DNA of 26,920 bases from DATKMS01 sp041497995. Lineage in GTDB: Bacteria > Desulfobacterota > Binatia > HRBIN30. Position numbers and translations under genes: made by a program. The notes below the pieces were generated by a model that was given only the letters and a program-made list of their open reading frames with translations, made no database searches and was not told the origin of the DNA. The stretch spans positions 1-26,920 of the forward strand of contig JBGQHM010000046.1 in assembly GCA_041497995.1 (NCBI GenBank), given 5' to 3'. This document shows, piece by piece, positions 1 through 8,304 of the stretch; positions within the stretch are counted from its first letter, which is position 1; each line of letters starts with the position of its first letter.

Positions 1-57
1 CACCTGGACTCGATCGGCTGCATCCTGCGGTTCGTTGCCGAGCAGCAGGAGCCGTGA
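1..57 (+). CDS. C-terminal end of an unidentified protein, possibly an acyl carrier protein
   Basis: Frame 1 is open from the window edge and encodes HLDSIGCILRFVAEQQEP before a TGA. Only 18 residues are visible. The pattern resembles the last helix of small acyl/peptidyl carrier proteins, and carrier proteins often precede PLP-dependent decarboxylases in exosortase and polysaccharide loci, so that identity is plausible but unproven. The TGA overlaps a possible GTG start of the next gene (GTGA), which suggests translational coupling in one operon. Confidence 0.4.
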   Translation, partial: HLDSIGCILRFVAEQQEP

Positions 58-68
58 TTGGGGGCGTC

Positions 69-776
69 ATGAACGAGGTGTTGCGTACGATCGCGCGCGA
101 GTTCGGGACGCCGTGCTACGTGTACTTCCTGGACCAGGTGCGCGCGCGCGTCGCCGCGGTGCGGGCGGCCTTTGGGAATCGCTTCCACCTCAGCTACGCG
201 GTGAAGAGTAATCCCAACCCGGGCCTGCTGCGCCGCCTGCACGGGGTGGTGGACTCGGTCGACGTGCCGTCGGGCGGCGAGGTCCTGCGCGCCATCGAGT
301 GCGGCTGGGCGCCGGGCAGTCTGGGCTTTACCGGGCCGGGGAAGACCGCCGCCGAGCTGCGCCTGGCGGTGGAGCGCGGCATCGGAGAAGTGATCGTGGA
401 GTCGGTAGACGAGGCCGAGCTGCTCAATCAGATCGCCGGGCAGGCGCGGCGCCAGCAACGGATCCTGATCCGGATCGGGTCGCGCACGGTGCCGCGGGGC
501 TTCGGGGTGAACATGAGCGGCAAGCCGACGCAGTTCGGGATCGACGAAGAGGAGCTCGACCCCGCTGTGCAGGCGATCCAGCGGTTGGGGCGGCAGGTGC
601 AGTTGCGGGGGCTGGTGGCGGGGGATCTGATCGGCATCAAGTGCAGCGGGGCCTACGGGCTCACGGCCAGTCCGCTCCACTTCATCAGCCACGCCCCGCC
701 CAAGGAGATCCTCGTGGAGACGGTCGACGGCCACCTGCGCTTCGAAGACTGTAGCGTGTTCACGAGGAATCAATAG
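69..776 (+). CDS. PLP-dependent decarboxylase (Orn/DAP/Arg type 2 family) with a large internal deletion
   Basis: The N-terminal half is a clear fold-III PLP decarboxylase barrel: FGTPCYVYF, then SYAVKSNPN with the PLP-binding lysine, DVPSGGE, and FTGPGK. After LRGL (about nt 610) the protein jumps directly to GDLIGIKCSGAYG and SPLHFISHAPPKEILVE, which are C-terminal family motifs. The family is usually about 400 residues; this protein has 235. The missing middle would hold the His after LRGL, the glycine-rich phosphate loop, the EPGR segment and the catalytic Cys (CxSxD). The reading frame is kept, so the ORF looks intact, but it should not decarboxylate. ATG 69 is chosen because GGGGG lies just upstream; a GTG at 54 overlapping the previous stop is the alternative. 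Neighbouring flippase and glycosyltransferase genes suggest a polysaccharide or exosortase context. An assembly collapse would give the same picture. Confidence 0.8.
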   Translation: MNEVLRTIAREFGTPCYVYFLDQVRARVAAVRAAFGNRFHLSYAVKSNPNPGLLRRLHGVVDSVDVPSGGEVLRAIECGWAPGSLGFTGPGKTAAELRLAVERGIGEVIVESVDEAELLNQIAGQARRQQRILIRIGSRTVPRGFGVNMSGKPTQFGIDEEELDPAVQAIQRLGRQVQLRGLVAGDLIGIKCSGAYGLTASPLHFISHAPPKEILVETVDGHLRFEDCSVFTRNQ

Positions 777-798
777 CTCGGCGCGGGGGGCTCGCTCG

Positions 799-1443
799 TT
801 GTTCCGACGATCTCTTCTCAGTCTGCAGGTCGATGGTCTTGGACCCACCATCCGGCGTGTGTGGCTGCGTTTGTTCGGAACCGAGGAGCGCTACGTCTTC
901 GTGCAACACCTCAAGCAGCCGGACGCGCCGGTCGAATTGCCGATTGAGACGAATGGCGTCGTCGTTCGGCAGATGACAGATCGTGATCGCGCGGACATTC
1001 GAATCAAACGCCACGAGCCGCACGACAACGATCCCCTCGCCGAGGCTGTGGTGGCCACGCGGCACGATCGGATCGTGGGCGCCGCGTGGTACACGGACTC
1101 AGTCAACGCCGAACAGCCGTGGTACCGCGTGGTTGAGCCGCATCTCATACTCCCCGCGTTGTTTGACGCCAATATTTTCGTCGTGCCCGGTGACAAGGCC
1201 GCCGCTTGGGCTATCTCGAAGTACGCGACGGACCGAGTCGCGAGCACTGGCGTGCGTTCCACCGTCGCGCTGGTCGGAGCCCACAACAAACGGTCCATCC
1301 TGCTGCTTCGCCTGCTGGGCGCGAAGATCGTCGCGCGCATATCGATTCGCCACCGGTTTGGCTCCACGACGACCGTGGTCGAACCCGTCGCCACGGACCG
1401 ACACGCTGCCGTCAGCCGCAAGACAACGCGCACCGAGGCGTAG
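799..1443 (+). CDS. GNAT-like acetyltransferase-fold protein, hypothetical
   Basis: This 214-residue soluble protein begins with a TTG codon, and the frame is open upstream, so the start is uncertain. The order of elements fits a GNAT fold: VVRQMTDRD as the first strand, DRIVGAAWY as the central strand, NIFVVPGDKAAAWA after a strand, and NKRSILLLRLLGAKIVARI near the C-terminus, where GNAT proteins place the Asn/Ser-containing last helix and the paired strands. A crisp acetyl-CoA loop (Q/RxxGxG/A) is not visible. It follows the truncated decarboxylase by 22 bp on the same strand and converges on the flippase gene, so a role in modifying a surface polysaccharide is a reasonable guess only. Confidence 0.6.
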   Translation: MFRRSLLSLQVDGLGPTIRRVWLRLFGTEERYVFVQHLKQPDAPVELPIETNGVVVRQMTDRDRADIRIKRHEPHDNDPLAEAVVATRHDRIVGAAWYTDSVNAEQPWYRVVEPHLILPALFDANIFVVPGDKAAAWAISKYATDRVASTGVRSTVALVGAHNKRSILLLRLLGAKIVARISIRHRFGSTTTVVEPVATDRHAAVSRKTTRTEA

Positions 1444-1455
1444 CGGCTATCGAAA

Positions 1456-2799
1456 TCATCGACCGGCTGCGGACCCCATCCCGGCGAGGCGCCAGCCACG
1501 CTGCGCCGTCTGCCGGATCAGTTGCCAGAAAAAGCGCAGATCGTCCGGCTTCGCCAGGACCACCTCTGAAAGCGAAAGACGCGAGTCCAAGAGGTAGAAG
1601 ATCATCAGCAGAAGGCACGCGCCCGAGTAGGAGATTGCCGTCGCCATCGCTGCACCGACTATCCCCATCGACGGAATCAGATAGAGGTTCATCACCACAT
1701 TTGACCCCAGCGCCACGACACCAGCGAGGATGTTCACTTGCTGGCGGTTCTGACTGGTGAAGGCGCGCGTCAGAATGACGAAGATGGACATCGCCAAGGC
1801 ACCCACGGCCGCCCATCGCAACGGTAGGCCGGCCGGTGCGTATGCTTGTCCGTACCACACGGTGATGAGGAACGGTCCGAAGAGCGCGATGAATGCCACC
1901 CCCAACCCCGTGAGCAGCACCGTGCGGCGGCACGCCTGCGCCGTGAGTCGGTGTATCTCTGCTTCAGGCAGCGCCGCCAGCTTCGGGTAGAGGACCAACC
2001 CAACGGCTTGCGGAATCTCCAGGACCATCTCAGTGAAGCGGAGTGACAGCGAGTAGAAGGCCGTGTCTGCAGGACCGAGGAAGTACGACACCATGTAGAC
2101 GTCGGAGCGCAGGAGGGCGTGCGAGGTGAGTGTCTGTATGTAGGACTTGAGGCCGAATGCCAGCTGCTGGAAAAGCAGACCGCGCCTGACCCGCAAGGTG
2201 AACGGAATCTTCCGGCGCGTCGCCACCACCAGCCAGCCAACGTTGCCGAAGGTCACGACCGTGTGGATGACCACTGCGGCGACCAGCCCAAGGTGCAGAA
2301 TCAGCAACGCGACGACAACCAGCACCGTTCGGACGATCTCGCTGACGACCAGCCGTGAGTTGTAAATGTTGAAGCTGCCCGCGGCTTGCAGGATGCCGTA
2401 CAGGTAGTCGTCGAGCAGCAGCAAAGGCACGCGCGCCAGGGCGAGCGCCAGTGCCCATGGTTCGACGCCCTTCAGGACACTCGCCAAGTCACCCCGAAGC
2501 ATCCAGACCACCGTCACCACCAGCAGCCCCATACCCAGCGCCAGTGCGGCGCAGTTCGACGCCACTTGATCGATGGGTTCGCGCTTGCCGTTGATGAAGT
2601 ACACGTTGGACTGGGCAATGCCGAGCTTCACCAACGTCACGACGGTTGACGGCACCAGGAGGATGAGTGCCAGCACGCCACGATCGTGTGGTCCCAGCTT
2701 GCGCGCTAGGATCACGCCGGTGAGCATGCTCATGACCGTCCAGACAGCGCGCGTGCCGAGGACGCCAAGGATGTCACGCGATAGTCGACGACTCTCCAC
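1456..2799 (-). CDS. Wzx/MOP-superfamily polysaccharide flippase
   Basis: This 447-residue integral membrane protein has about twelve hydrophobic segments. The N-terminal stretch (RDILGVLGTRAVWTVMSM then LARKLGPHDRGVLAL) matches the start of MOP/Wzx lipid-linked oligosaccharide translocases. The family moves undecaprenyl-linked repeat units across the inner membrane. The second half, with VGLVLYPKLAAL and AVGALAMSIFVILTRAFTSQNRQ, also fits. The start is a GTG without a clear ribosome binding site. The gene lies downstream of, and on the same strand as, a GT4 glycosyltransferase 132 bp away, and both point to a surface or exopolysaccharide locus. The substrate cannot be told from sequence. Confidence 0.88.
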   Translation of the reverse strand: MESRRLSRDILGVLGTRAVWTVMSMLTGVILARKLGPHDRGVLALILLVPSTVVTLVKLGIAQSNVYFINGKREPIDQVASNCAALALGMGLLVVTVVWMLRGDLASVLKGVEPWALALALARVPLLLLDDYLYGILQAAGSFNIYNSRLVVSEIVRTVLVVVALLILHLGLVAAVVIHTVVTFGNVGWLVVATRRKIPFTLRVRRGLLFQQLAFGLKSYIQTLTSHALLRSDVYMVSYFLGPADTAFYSLSLRFTEMVLEIPQAVGLVLYPKLAALPEAEIHRLTAQACRRTVLLTGLGVAFIALFGPFLITVWYGQAYAPAGLPLRWAAVGALAMSIFVILTRAFTSQNRQQVNILAGVVALGSNVVMNLYLIPSMGIVGAAMATAISYSGACLLLMIFYLLDSRLSLSEVVLAKPDDLRFFWQLIRQTAQRGWRLAGMGSAAGR

Positions 2800-2931
2800 G
2801 GGCTACAGGGTTCCCAGCCTCTGGCGCCCGCGCTCTATCCACCAGCTCTCCCAAAGATGTTCATGCAGAGGCATTTGTTCCGGGGTCATATCCAAGCCCA
2901 CACCGAGTTTCAACAAAATACCGCGGCGGCG

Positions 2932-4311
2932 TCAGGCCGGAGGTGCCGAGACTGCGCTCAACGGGGCGACCGCGTGTTCCGCGGGCCGGTCGAGGAAGAG
3001 ATCCGCCAACGCGTGAATGTTGCGGTTCCGATCAAACTCGGCGATCACCTTTGCGTAGCCACCGAGAGCCAGGCGCCGTCGTTGTGGCTCATCCTGCAAC
3101 AGGTCATCGAGCACGCGGGCAAGCACCGACGGATCGTTTGGCCGCACCAAACGGCCACTGACGCCATCGGCGACCAACTCGCCAATGCCAGAGATGTCGG
3201 TTGAGACGACCGGCACCTGCATCGCCATCGCCTCGGCCAGCACGTTGGGAATCACATCCCGTCGTCCGGTCGATTCGATCACGATGCTCGCCAGCACAAA
3301 CAGACTGGCTTCGCTGTACAGCCGGGCCACTTCCTCCTGGGGCAGTGGCCCCGTGAATTCCACGCGGTCACCGATGCCCAGTGACTGTGCGAGCCGTTCG
3401 AGATTGGCACGCTGCGGCCCCTCGCCGATGACGATACAGCGCACCGGTTGGGTGAGCTGCGCGCACGCCTGCAGCAAGATGTGGTGCCCTTTGTAGAGCT
3501 GCAGCCGGCCGCAGGTCACGATGCGTGGCAGTCCTTCATGCCGCGCCGGCACGCGCGGTCGGAAGCGCTCGAGATTGACCCCGTGATAGTTCACGATGAT
3601 GCGTTCGCGGGCCGCTGGCCCGGCGAGCTGTCCCATATACAACGCGTTCACGCGCGCGCACGTGACGACAAACTCCGCCGTGCGCACTTTCGCCGACAAG
3701 AGCTGCGGGACCAGATAAATGTCGTAGGCGTGGGCGGTGAAACTAAACGGAATGCCGAAGATCCACCGCATGACCAGCGCCACGGTTGTCGGATAGCTAG
3801 CCCAGTGCGCGTGGACGCGATCGATGCCGGCGCGCTGTAGCTCGCGCCCCAGGTAGACCGCCGGCAGCACTAACCACAGGGAACGCAGGAGATACATGAG
3901 CGGATGCTGGTTCGTCACCACTTGCATCCACTCTCGCAGCGACAGCATGCGCATCGCGGCATCGCGCGGCGCCGACTTGTCACGCCACAGGCTCTTGGCG
4001 TGTCGGTCGCGCCACCACTCGCGTACCAAACCGACAAACGTTCCGACGTAGCGCCGCGGAGACTCCACTAACGTGCGGACGTTTGCCCACAGGACCTGCC
4101 CCGACAGAGTCCGCGGCAGGTACGTCACCTCCCGCGCCAGCGCCGCACCTTCCGGTTGCTGGCTGCCGGTGCCGGGTCGCTTCAGGGAATAGAGAGCAAT
4201 GGGCACGCCCTGCTGGCGCAGCGCCAAGACTTCCCAGAGCACGAAAGTCTGATGCAACACCGGAAAGGCGGGAAACAGAAAAGCTATGGGCTTCTTGCCG
4301 GTCGACGACAT
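2932..4311 (-). CDS. GT4-family glycosyltransferase, colanic-acid/exopolysaccharide type
   Basis: This 459-residue GT-B glycosyltransferase starts with KPIAFLFPAFPVLHQTF, typical of WcaL-like enzymes that extend exopolysaccharide repeat units. The C-terminal half has the GT4 nucleotide-sugar domain: RIVTCGRLQLYKGHH, CIVIGEGPQ, VEFTGPLPQEEVARLY and VIPNVLAEAMAMQVPVVST. In the EX7E position the first acidic residue is Asp (DVIPNVLAE). HAHWASYPTT matches the N-domain His motif. A longer open frame runs upstream to 4476, but ATG 4311 begins where homology begins, and the extension would overlap the 3' end of the P-type ATPase gene. It probably shares a transcript with the flippase downstream. Confidence 0.88.
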   Translation of the reverse strand: MSSTGKKPIAFLFPAFPVLHQTFVLWEVLALRQQGVPIALYSLKRPGTGSQQPEGAALAREVTYLPRTLSGQVLWANVRTLVESPRRYVGTFVGLVREWWRDRHAKSLWRDKSAPRDAAMRMLSLREWMQVVTNQHPLMYLLRSLWLVLPAVYLGRELQRAGIDRVHAHWASYPTTVALVMRWIFGIPFSFTAHAYDIYLVPQLLSAKVRTAEFVVTCARVNALYMGQLAGPAARERIIVNYHGVNLERFRPRVPARHEGLPRIVTCGRLQLYKGHHILLQACAQLTQPVRCIVIGEGPQRANLERLAQSLGIGDRVEFTGPLPQEEVARLYSEASLFVLASIVIESTGRRDVIPNVLAEAMAMQVPVVSTDISGIGELVADGVSGRLVRPNDPSVLARVLDDLLQDEPQRRRLALGGYAKVIAEFDRNRNIHALADLFLDRPAEHAVAPLSAVSAPPA

Positions 4312-4397
4312 GTTGCTTGGGGTACTGAGCCGTCCCTTCGATAGCACGCACACTCTCAGGCCGGAAACGATCAGTGCAGGAGGCTGGTTGTCCGTCG

Positions 4398-6875
4398 TCA
4401 GCCGCGTGGTGGAAACAGCAGCGCTAGCAGCGCCGGCAGCAGGCTCGCCGCCAGCACGCGCGCCCAGTCGGCCCAATGCAGCGGCTGCAGATGCAGCAAC
4501 CGCGCGAACACCGGCGTTTGCACTAGCAAGACGGTGAGCGCCACCGTGCTGCCGGCAACGGTGCGGGCGACCAACGTGCGCAGACGGCTGAGCGCAGCAG
4601 TGAGCGCCGCGCTGGCGAACGTCAGACCCGCGATCGCCACGGCGCGCGCATGCTCGGCGCCGCCCCGTTCGACGATACTGTAACTGTACCCGACCACGAT
4701 GAATGCCGTGATCAACGCACCGACCGCGGCGATCACGATCCAGTCACGCCGCGAGAAGAAGCGCGCTCTGCCGCGGTACGCCTCGGCGCGCGCCAGCCGC
4801 TCCGTCGGAGGCAGATCCTGGAATACCAGCAGCGCGGTCGGATGAATGACGAGCTCGAGCCACACGATGTGAATGGGCAAATAGAGCATCGGATATCCCG
4901 CCAACGGAATGAGGGCCGCGGTGATCACCAACGGGAAGTGCACCATCAGCAGATACGCGAAGCTCAACTGCAGATTGCGGAACAGCTGCCGACCTTCGCT
5001 GATAGCGCCCACGATCGTCCGGAAGTTGTCGTCGAGCAGGACGATGGCAGCCACCTCGCGGGCGCTGCGCGTCCCGCGCTCCCCCATGGCGATGCCGACA
5101 TCCGCCGCCTGCAGCGCCGGCACATCGTTCACGCCGTCGCCGGTGACCGCGACAATCTCGCCGCGTTCTTGCAGAGCGCGCACCAGTGTCAGTTTCTGCG
5201 ACGGCACGGCGCGCGCGATGACATCGACCGCGCGCAACGAGTCTCCTTCGCCGCGCGCGAGGCGCGTTTCCATTTCCTCGGCCGTAACGATGGCCGGTTC
5301 CTCCTGCCCGAGTCCGATCTCGCGGGCGACAGCCCGCGCCGTAGCGGGATGGTCGCCGGTGACCATGACAACGTGGATGCCAGCGTCGCGGCACGTCGCG
5401 ATGGCGTCGGCTACGCCGTCACGTACGGGATCTTCGAACGCCAGCAAGCCCGCGAATCGATACCCGTCGACCGGCTCACCCAAAGCCGAACTGTGGCGGT
5501 CGAGCATGCGCCATGCACACGCCACAACCTTGTGGGCCGCATCAGCCAGCTCGATGACCCGCTGGTTCCACACTGCCCGTTGTGTCTCCGTCAGCGTCGA
5601 CATGGGAAGGATCACCTCGGGCGAGCCCTTCGTGGCAGCAAGCACCCTACCGTCGCGGTCGCGGATGACCGCGGTTTCGCGCCGGCTGTCCTCGGTGAAC
5701 GGAAAAGTCTCCAGCACCTCTGCGGTGACCACCGGCCGGCCGCGAGCCGTGGCCGCACGCAGGAGCGCACCGTCTAGCGGGTCGTTGCTGTCGTGCCGTG
5801 AGGCGACCGCCGCCAGGTCGAGCAACCCGTTTTCCGCAATCTCGTCGACGGCCACCAGATGTGCCAGGTGCAGGCGGCCTTCCGTGATCGTCCCTGTCTT
5901 GTCGGCGCAGATGCACGACACCCGCCCGATGTTCTCGACGGACACGGCGCGCCGCACCAGCGCTTGCCGTTTGGCGAGGCGGTAAACACCAACGCCCAGG
6001 AAGAATGTGAAGACGACCGGAAACTCTTCGGGGAGGGCCGCTACCGCAAGCGTCGCCGCGCTCACCACCGCGTCGACCCATCCGTACCCTTGGCGGAGGC
6101 GCACGAATGCCAACACCAGGCACATCACCGCCGCAGCGACCAGTAACGCAGATACGAGGCTGGCAATTGCGGCTTGCAGAGGAGTGCGCGCGCGCCCCCC
6201 ACTCGCCGCGGAACGAACGATCTCGCCGTACACCGTCTCGCCACCGGTGAAGACAACACGCAGGCGGGCACGACCGGTGAGCACTCGCGTCCCGGCAAAC
6301 CCCCAATGCTCCGCGTCGATTGCCGGCTCCGCCCCATCAACCGGTACGCCAGCCAGCCGTCGCTTCACCACGGGGTACGCCTCACCCGTCAGCGCCGACT
6401 CGTCGACTCGCAATTCGTTCGCCGCGAGAATGATCCCATCAGCCGGGAACGGTTCCCCGACTGCCACCACAACCAAGTCGCCGGGCACGACCTCCGTCAC
6501 CGCAATTTGCACCTCCGATCCGTCGCGCAGCACCGTCGCCCGCACTGCCAGGCGATGACTCAGGCCTTCGGTCGATGCGCGCGTCCGACGGTGCAGATAG
6601 GCGTCCATACCCACGAGCGGCAGGATCGCCAGGAGTAAGGTGAACGCCTCGACGCCTTCCCCCAGGAGACCGTATAGCGCGGCGATACCCACCAGAAACC
6701 AGATCATCGGATCGCGCGCAGTATCCCGAACCAGATCCAGCAACGGCCGGCCGGACACCTCAATGATATCGTTGAGCCCGTAGCGCTGGCGCCGCGTCAC
6801 TACTTCAACCGTCGCGAGCCCGCGGTCCGCAGCCACGAGGTCGCCAAGTCGGGAAAGCGGCAGCGTGCGGCGCAT
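4398..6875 (-). CDS. P-type cation-transporting ATPase (HAD-IC, P2-like)
   Basis: The protein has about 825 residues and full P-type ATPase architecture: an N-terminal cation-ATPase domain, two membrane segments (about 58-95), the actuator domain with TGEA (165), M3-M4 with ALPEEFPVVF (281), the phosphorylation site CADKTGTIT (Asp about 325), the nucleotide domain, HAD motifs MVTGDHPATA and VTGDGVNDVPAL, and C-terminal M5-M10. There is no heavy-metal-binding domain and no CPC motif, so it is not a P1B metal pump. The M6 region reads WLELVIHPTALLVF instead of the calcium-pump NxxTD pattern, so the ion is unknown. Tandem GTG (6878) and ATG (6875) codons make the exact start uncertain. It is transcribed away from a UspA gene across a 206-bp gap, and stops 86 bp before the glycosyltransferase start. 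Confidence 0.92.
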   Translation of the reverse strand: MRRTLPLSRLGDLVAADRGLATVEVVTRRQRYGLNDIIEVSGRPLLDLVRDTARDPMIWFLVGIAALYGLLGEGVEAFTLLLAILPLVGMDAYLHRRTRASTEGLSHRLAVRATVLRDGSEVQIAVTEVVPGDLVVVAVGEPFPADGIILAANELRVDESALTGEAYPVVKRRLAGVPVDGAEPAIDAEHWGFAGTRVLTGRARLRVVFTGGETVYGEIVRSAASGGRARTPLQAAIASLVSALLVAAAVMCLVLAFVRLRQGYGWVDAVVSAATLAVAALPEEFPVVFTFFLGVGVYRLAKRQALVRRAVSVENIGRVSCICADKTGTITEGRLHLAHLVAVDEIAENGLLDLAAVASRHDSNDPLDGALLRAATARGRPVVTAEVLETFPFTEDSRRETAVIRDRDGRVLAATKGSPEVILPMSTLTETQRAVWNQRVIELADAAHKVVACAWRMLDRHSSALGEPVDGYRFAGLLAFEDPVRDGVADAIATCRDAGIHVVMVTGDHPATARAVAREIGLGQEEPAIVTAEEMETRLARGEGDSLRAVDVIARAVPSQKLTLVRALQERGEIVAVTGDGVNDVPALQAADVGIAMGERGTRSAREVAAIVLLDDNFRTIVGAISEGRQLFRNLQLSFAYLLMVHFPLVITAALIPLAGYPMLYLPIHIVWLELVIHPTALLVFQDLPPTERLARAEAYRGRARFFSRRDWIVIAAVGALITAFIVVGYSYSIVERGGAEHARAVAIAGLTFASAALTAALSRLRTLVARTVAGSTVALTVLLVQTPVFARLLHLQPLHWADWARVLAASLLPALLALLFPPRG

Positions 6876-7081
6876 CACCGTCGAGCGATCAAATGAAGTG
6901 CCACCGACGATGCACCCCCACAGTCGGCGGCGGCCCGGTCCGTCTTCTCAGCACTGCGAAACGCCGAACTGCCAGCACCGTTTGTGGGAACCGCGCGGCT
7001 TGGCCGCAACGATTTGCGACGGCACCCGCGTCATGCGTGGCGAAGGATTCTGTGGCAGGAAATTTGCCCTCACGGTCGGTC

Positions 7082-7564
7082 ATGGCCATCAAACGCATCC
7101 TCGTCCCCGTCGATTTTTCCTCGCCGTCCATGCATGCCCTCGACTACGCCATCGACGTGGCAAGGTCACTCGCCGCCGAGGTCGTCGTCCTGTTTGCGGT
7201 GGAGCCCATCTACTCCATCACTCCCGGCGATCTGTATGCGCCCGCCTCCGAGCTCAGCGCCCTGATGCAGGAGCAGCGACGTCAGGGCAGAGATCAGCTG
7301 GCAAAGATTGAGGCGCGGCTCAAGAAGCGACGCGCCAAACTGCGCACGGTGCTCGCGGATGGGCTGGCGTATCAGGTGATCGTCAGCGTCGCCGAGAAGC
7401 TCAAGACCGACCTCATCGTCATGGCGACGCACGGGCGCACCGGCTTGTCGCATCTGTTTATCGGCAGTGTCGCGGAGAAGGTTGTGCGTAGCGCCGGCTG
7501 TCCGGTGCTGACCATACGTGTACCGGAAGCGCAGCGGTCGCGGGGCAAGCGCGCTCGCCGTTAG
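7082..7564 (+). CDS. Universal stress protein, UspA family
   Basis: This 160-residue single Usp domain opens with KRILVPVDFSSPSMHALDYA and closes with DLIVMATHGRTGLSHLFIGS and CPVLTIRVP. The ATP-binding signature G-x2-G-x9-G-S is almost complete, but the first Gly is Ala (ATHG), a common variant. The helical middle is charged and slightly long, and a basic tail (RSRGKRARR) follows. The open frame extends upstream to 6893, but homology begins at ATG 7082. UspA proteins act in general stress and energy-limitation responses. The divergent arrangement with a P-type ATPase suggests shared control of ion homeostasis. The TAG stop overlaps the rsmE stop on the other strand by 4 bp. Confidence 0.9.
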   Translation: MAIKRILVPVDFSSPSMHALDYAIDVARSLAAEVVVLFAVEPIYSITPGDLYAPASELSALMQEQRRQGRDQLAKIEARLKKRRAKLRTVLADGLAYQVIVSVAEKLKTDLIVMATHGRTGLSHLFIGSVAEKVVRSAGCPVLTIRVPEAQRSRGKRARR

Positions 7565-8268
7565 AATAACCTGCCCAGCAACGCCGGTACGGCGTGCTCG
7601 ACGCGGAGGCTGCGCGCACCAAGCGAGACGACTTCGAAGCCCTGCGCCTGCAGTCGGTCGACCTCATAGGCAATGAAGCCGCCTTCAGGACCGACTGCCA
7701 GCGTCACCGGCCCGTGGACGTCGCGTGGGCAGGGGCGCGTCGCAGCGGGATGCGCGAGCAGCGCACGCGTACCACTGATGAGGTCGGGAACTTCGTCCTC
7801 TATGAACGGCTTGAAGCGGCGGCGCAGTGTGACTTCCGGCAGGACGGTGTCGCGCGCCTGCTCGAGGCCGAGCACCATGTGCTCGTGCAACCCTTCCGCA
7901 CGCAGCACCGGGCTGTCCCAGAAGCTCTTCTCGACGCGCCAGGTCGCCATCAAAACGATGCGCTTCACCCCCATTGCGGTGATGGCCTGCAAGACTTTCT
8001 TGAGGCTCTTCGGGCGTGGCAACGCCAGCAGCAAAGTGACCGGCAGGGGTGGTGGCGGCAGGTGATTCAGCACCACCTCCAGTTCCAGGGCATCGCTCGA
8101 AAGCGAGGTGATCACGCCTGAACCGATCTGCGCGTTCACCAAGCCCACACGCAGTGCATCGCCAACGTGCGCGCGGTGTACCGCCAGCACATGCTGGGCG
8201 CGACGACCGTGGAGCCGCACGCGTTGGGCACCGACGAAATCTTCTTCGAACAACAGGATGAGGTTCAT
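7561..8268 (-). CDS. rsmE: 16S rRNA (uracil-1498-N3)-methyltransferase RsmE
   Basis: This 235-residue SPOUT methyltransferase matches RsmE along its length. The N-terminal PUA-like domain includes RAQHVLAVHRAHVGDALRVG, followed by LLALPRPKSLKKVLQAITAMGVKRIVL. The C-terminal trefoil knot binds SAM through LAVGPEGGF (about 191-198) and LGARSLRVEHAV (about 216-227). Most family members have LRxETA there, so the His is a mild variant. RsmE methylates N3 of U1498 in 16S rRNA. Usual partners such as prmA are absent nearby. The start is an ATG. The gene converges with uspA, and the two stop codons overlap, leaving no room for a terminator between them. Confidence 0.95.
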   Translation of the reverse strand: MNLILLFEEDFVGAQRVRLHGRRAQHVLAVHRAHVGDALRVGLVNAQIGSGVITSLSSDALELEVVLNHLPPPPLPVTLLLALPRPKSLKKVLQAITAMGVKRIVLMATWRVEKSFWDSPVLRAEGLHEHMVLGLEQARDTVLPEVTLRRRFKPFIEDEVPDLISGTRALLAHPAATRPCPRDVHGPVTLAVGPEGGFIAYEVDRLQAQGFEVVSLGARSLRVEHAVPALLGRLF

Positions 8269-8304
8269 TCGCCGCGCGCCGACCGCCGGTGACGCCGGAC
8301 GGCA

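Noticed and set aside
4650..5777. Long plus-strand open frame opposite the P-type ATPase
   Set aside because: It is Arg/His/Asp-rich with no family resemblance and mirrors a well-supported gene; high GC produces such antisense frames.
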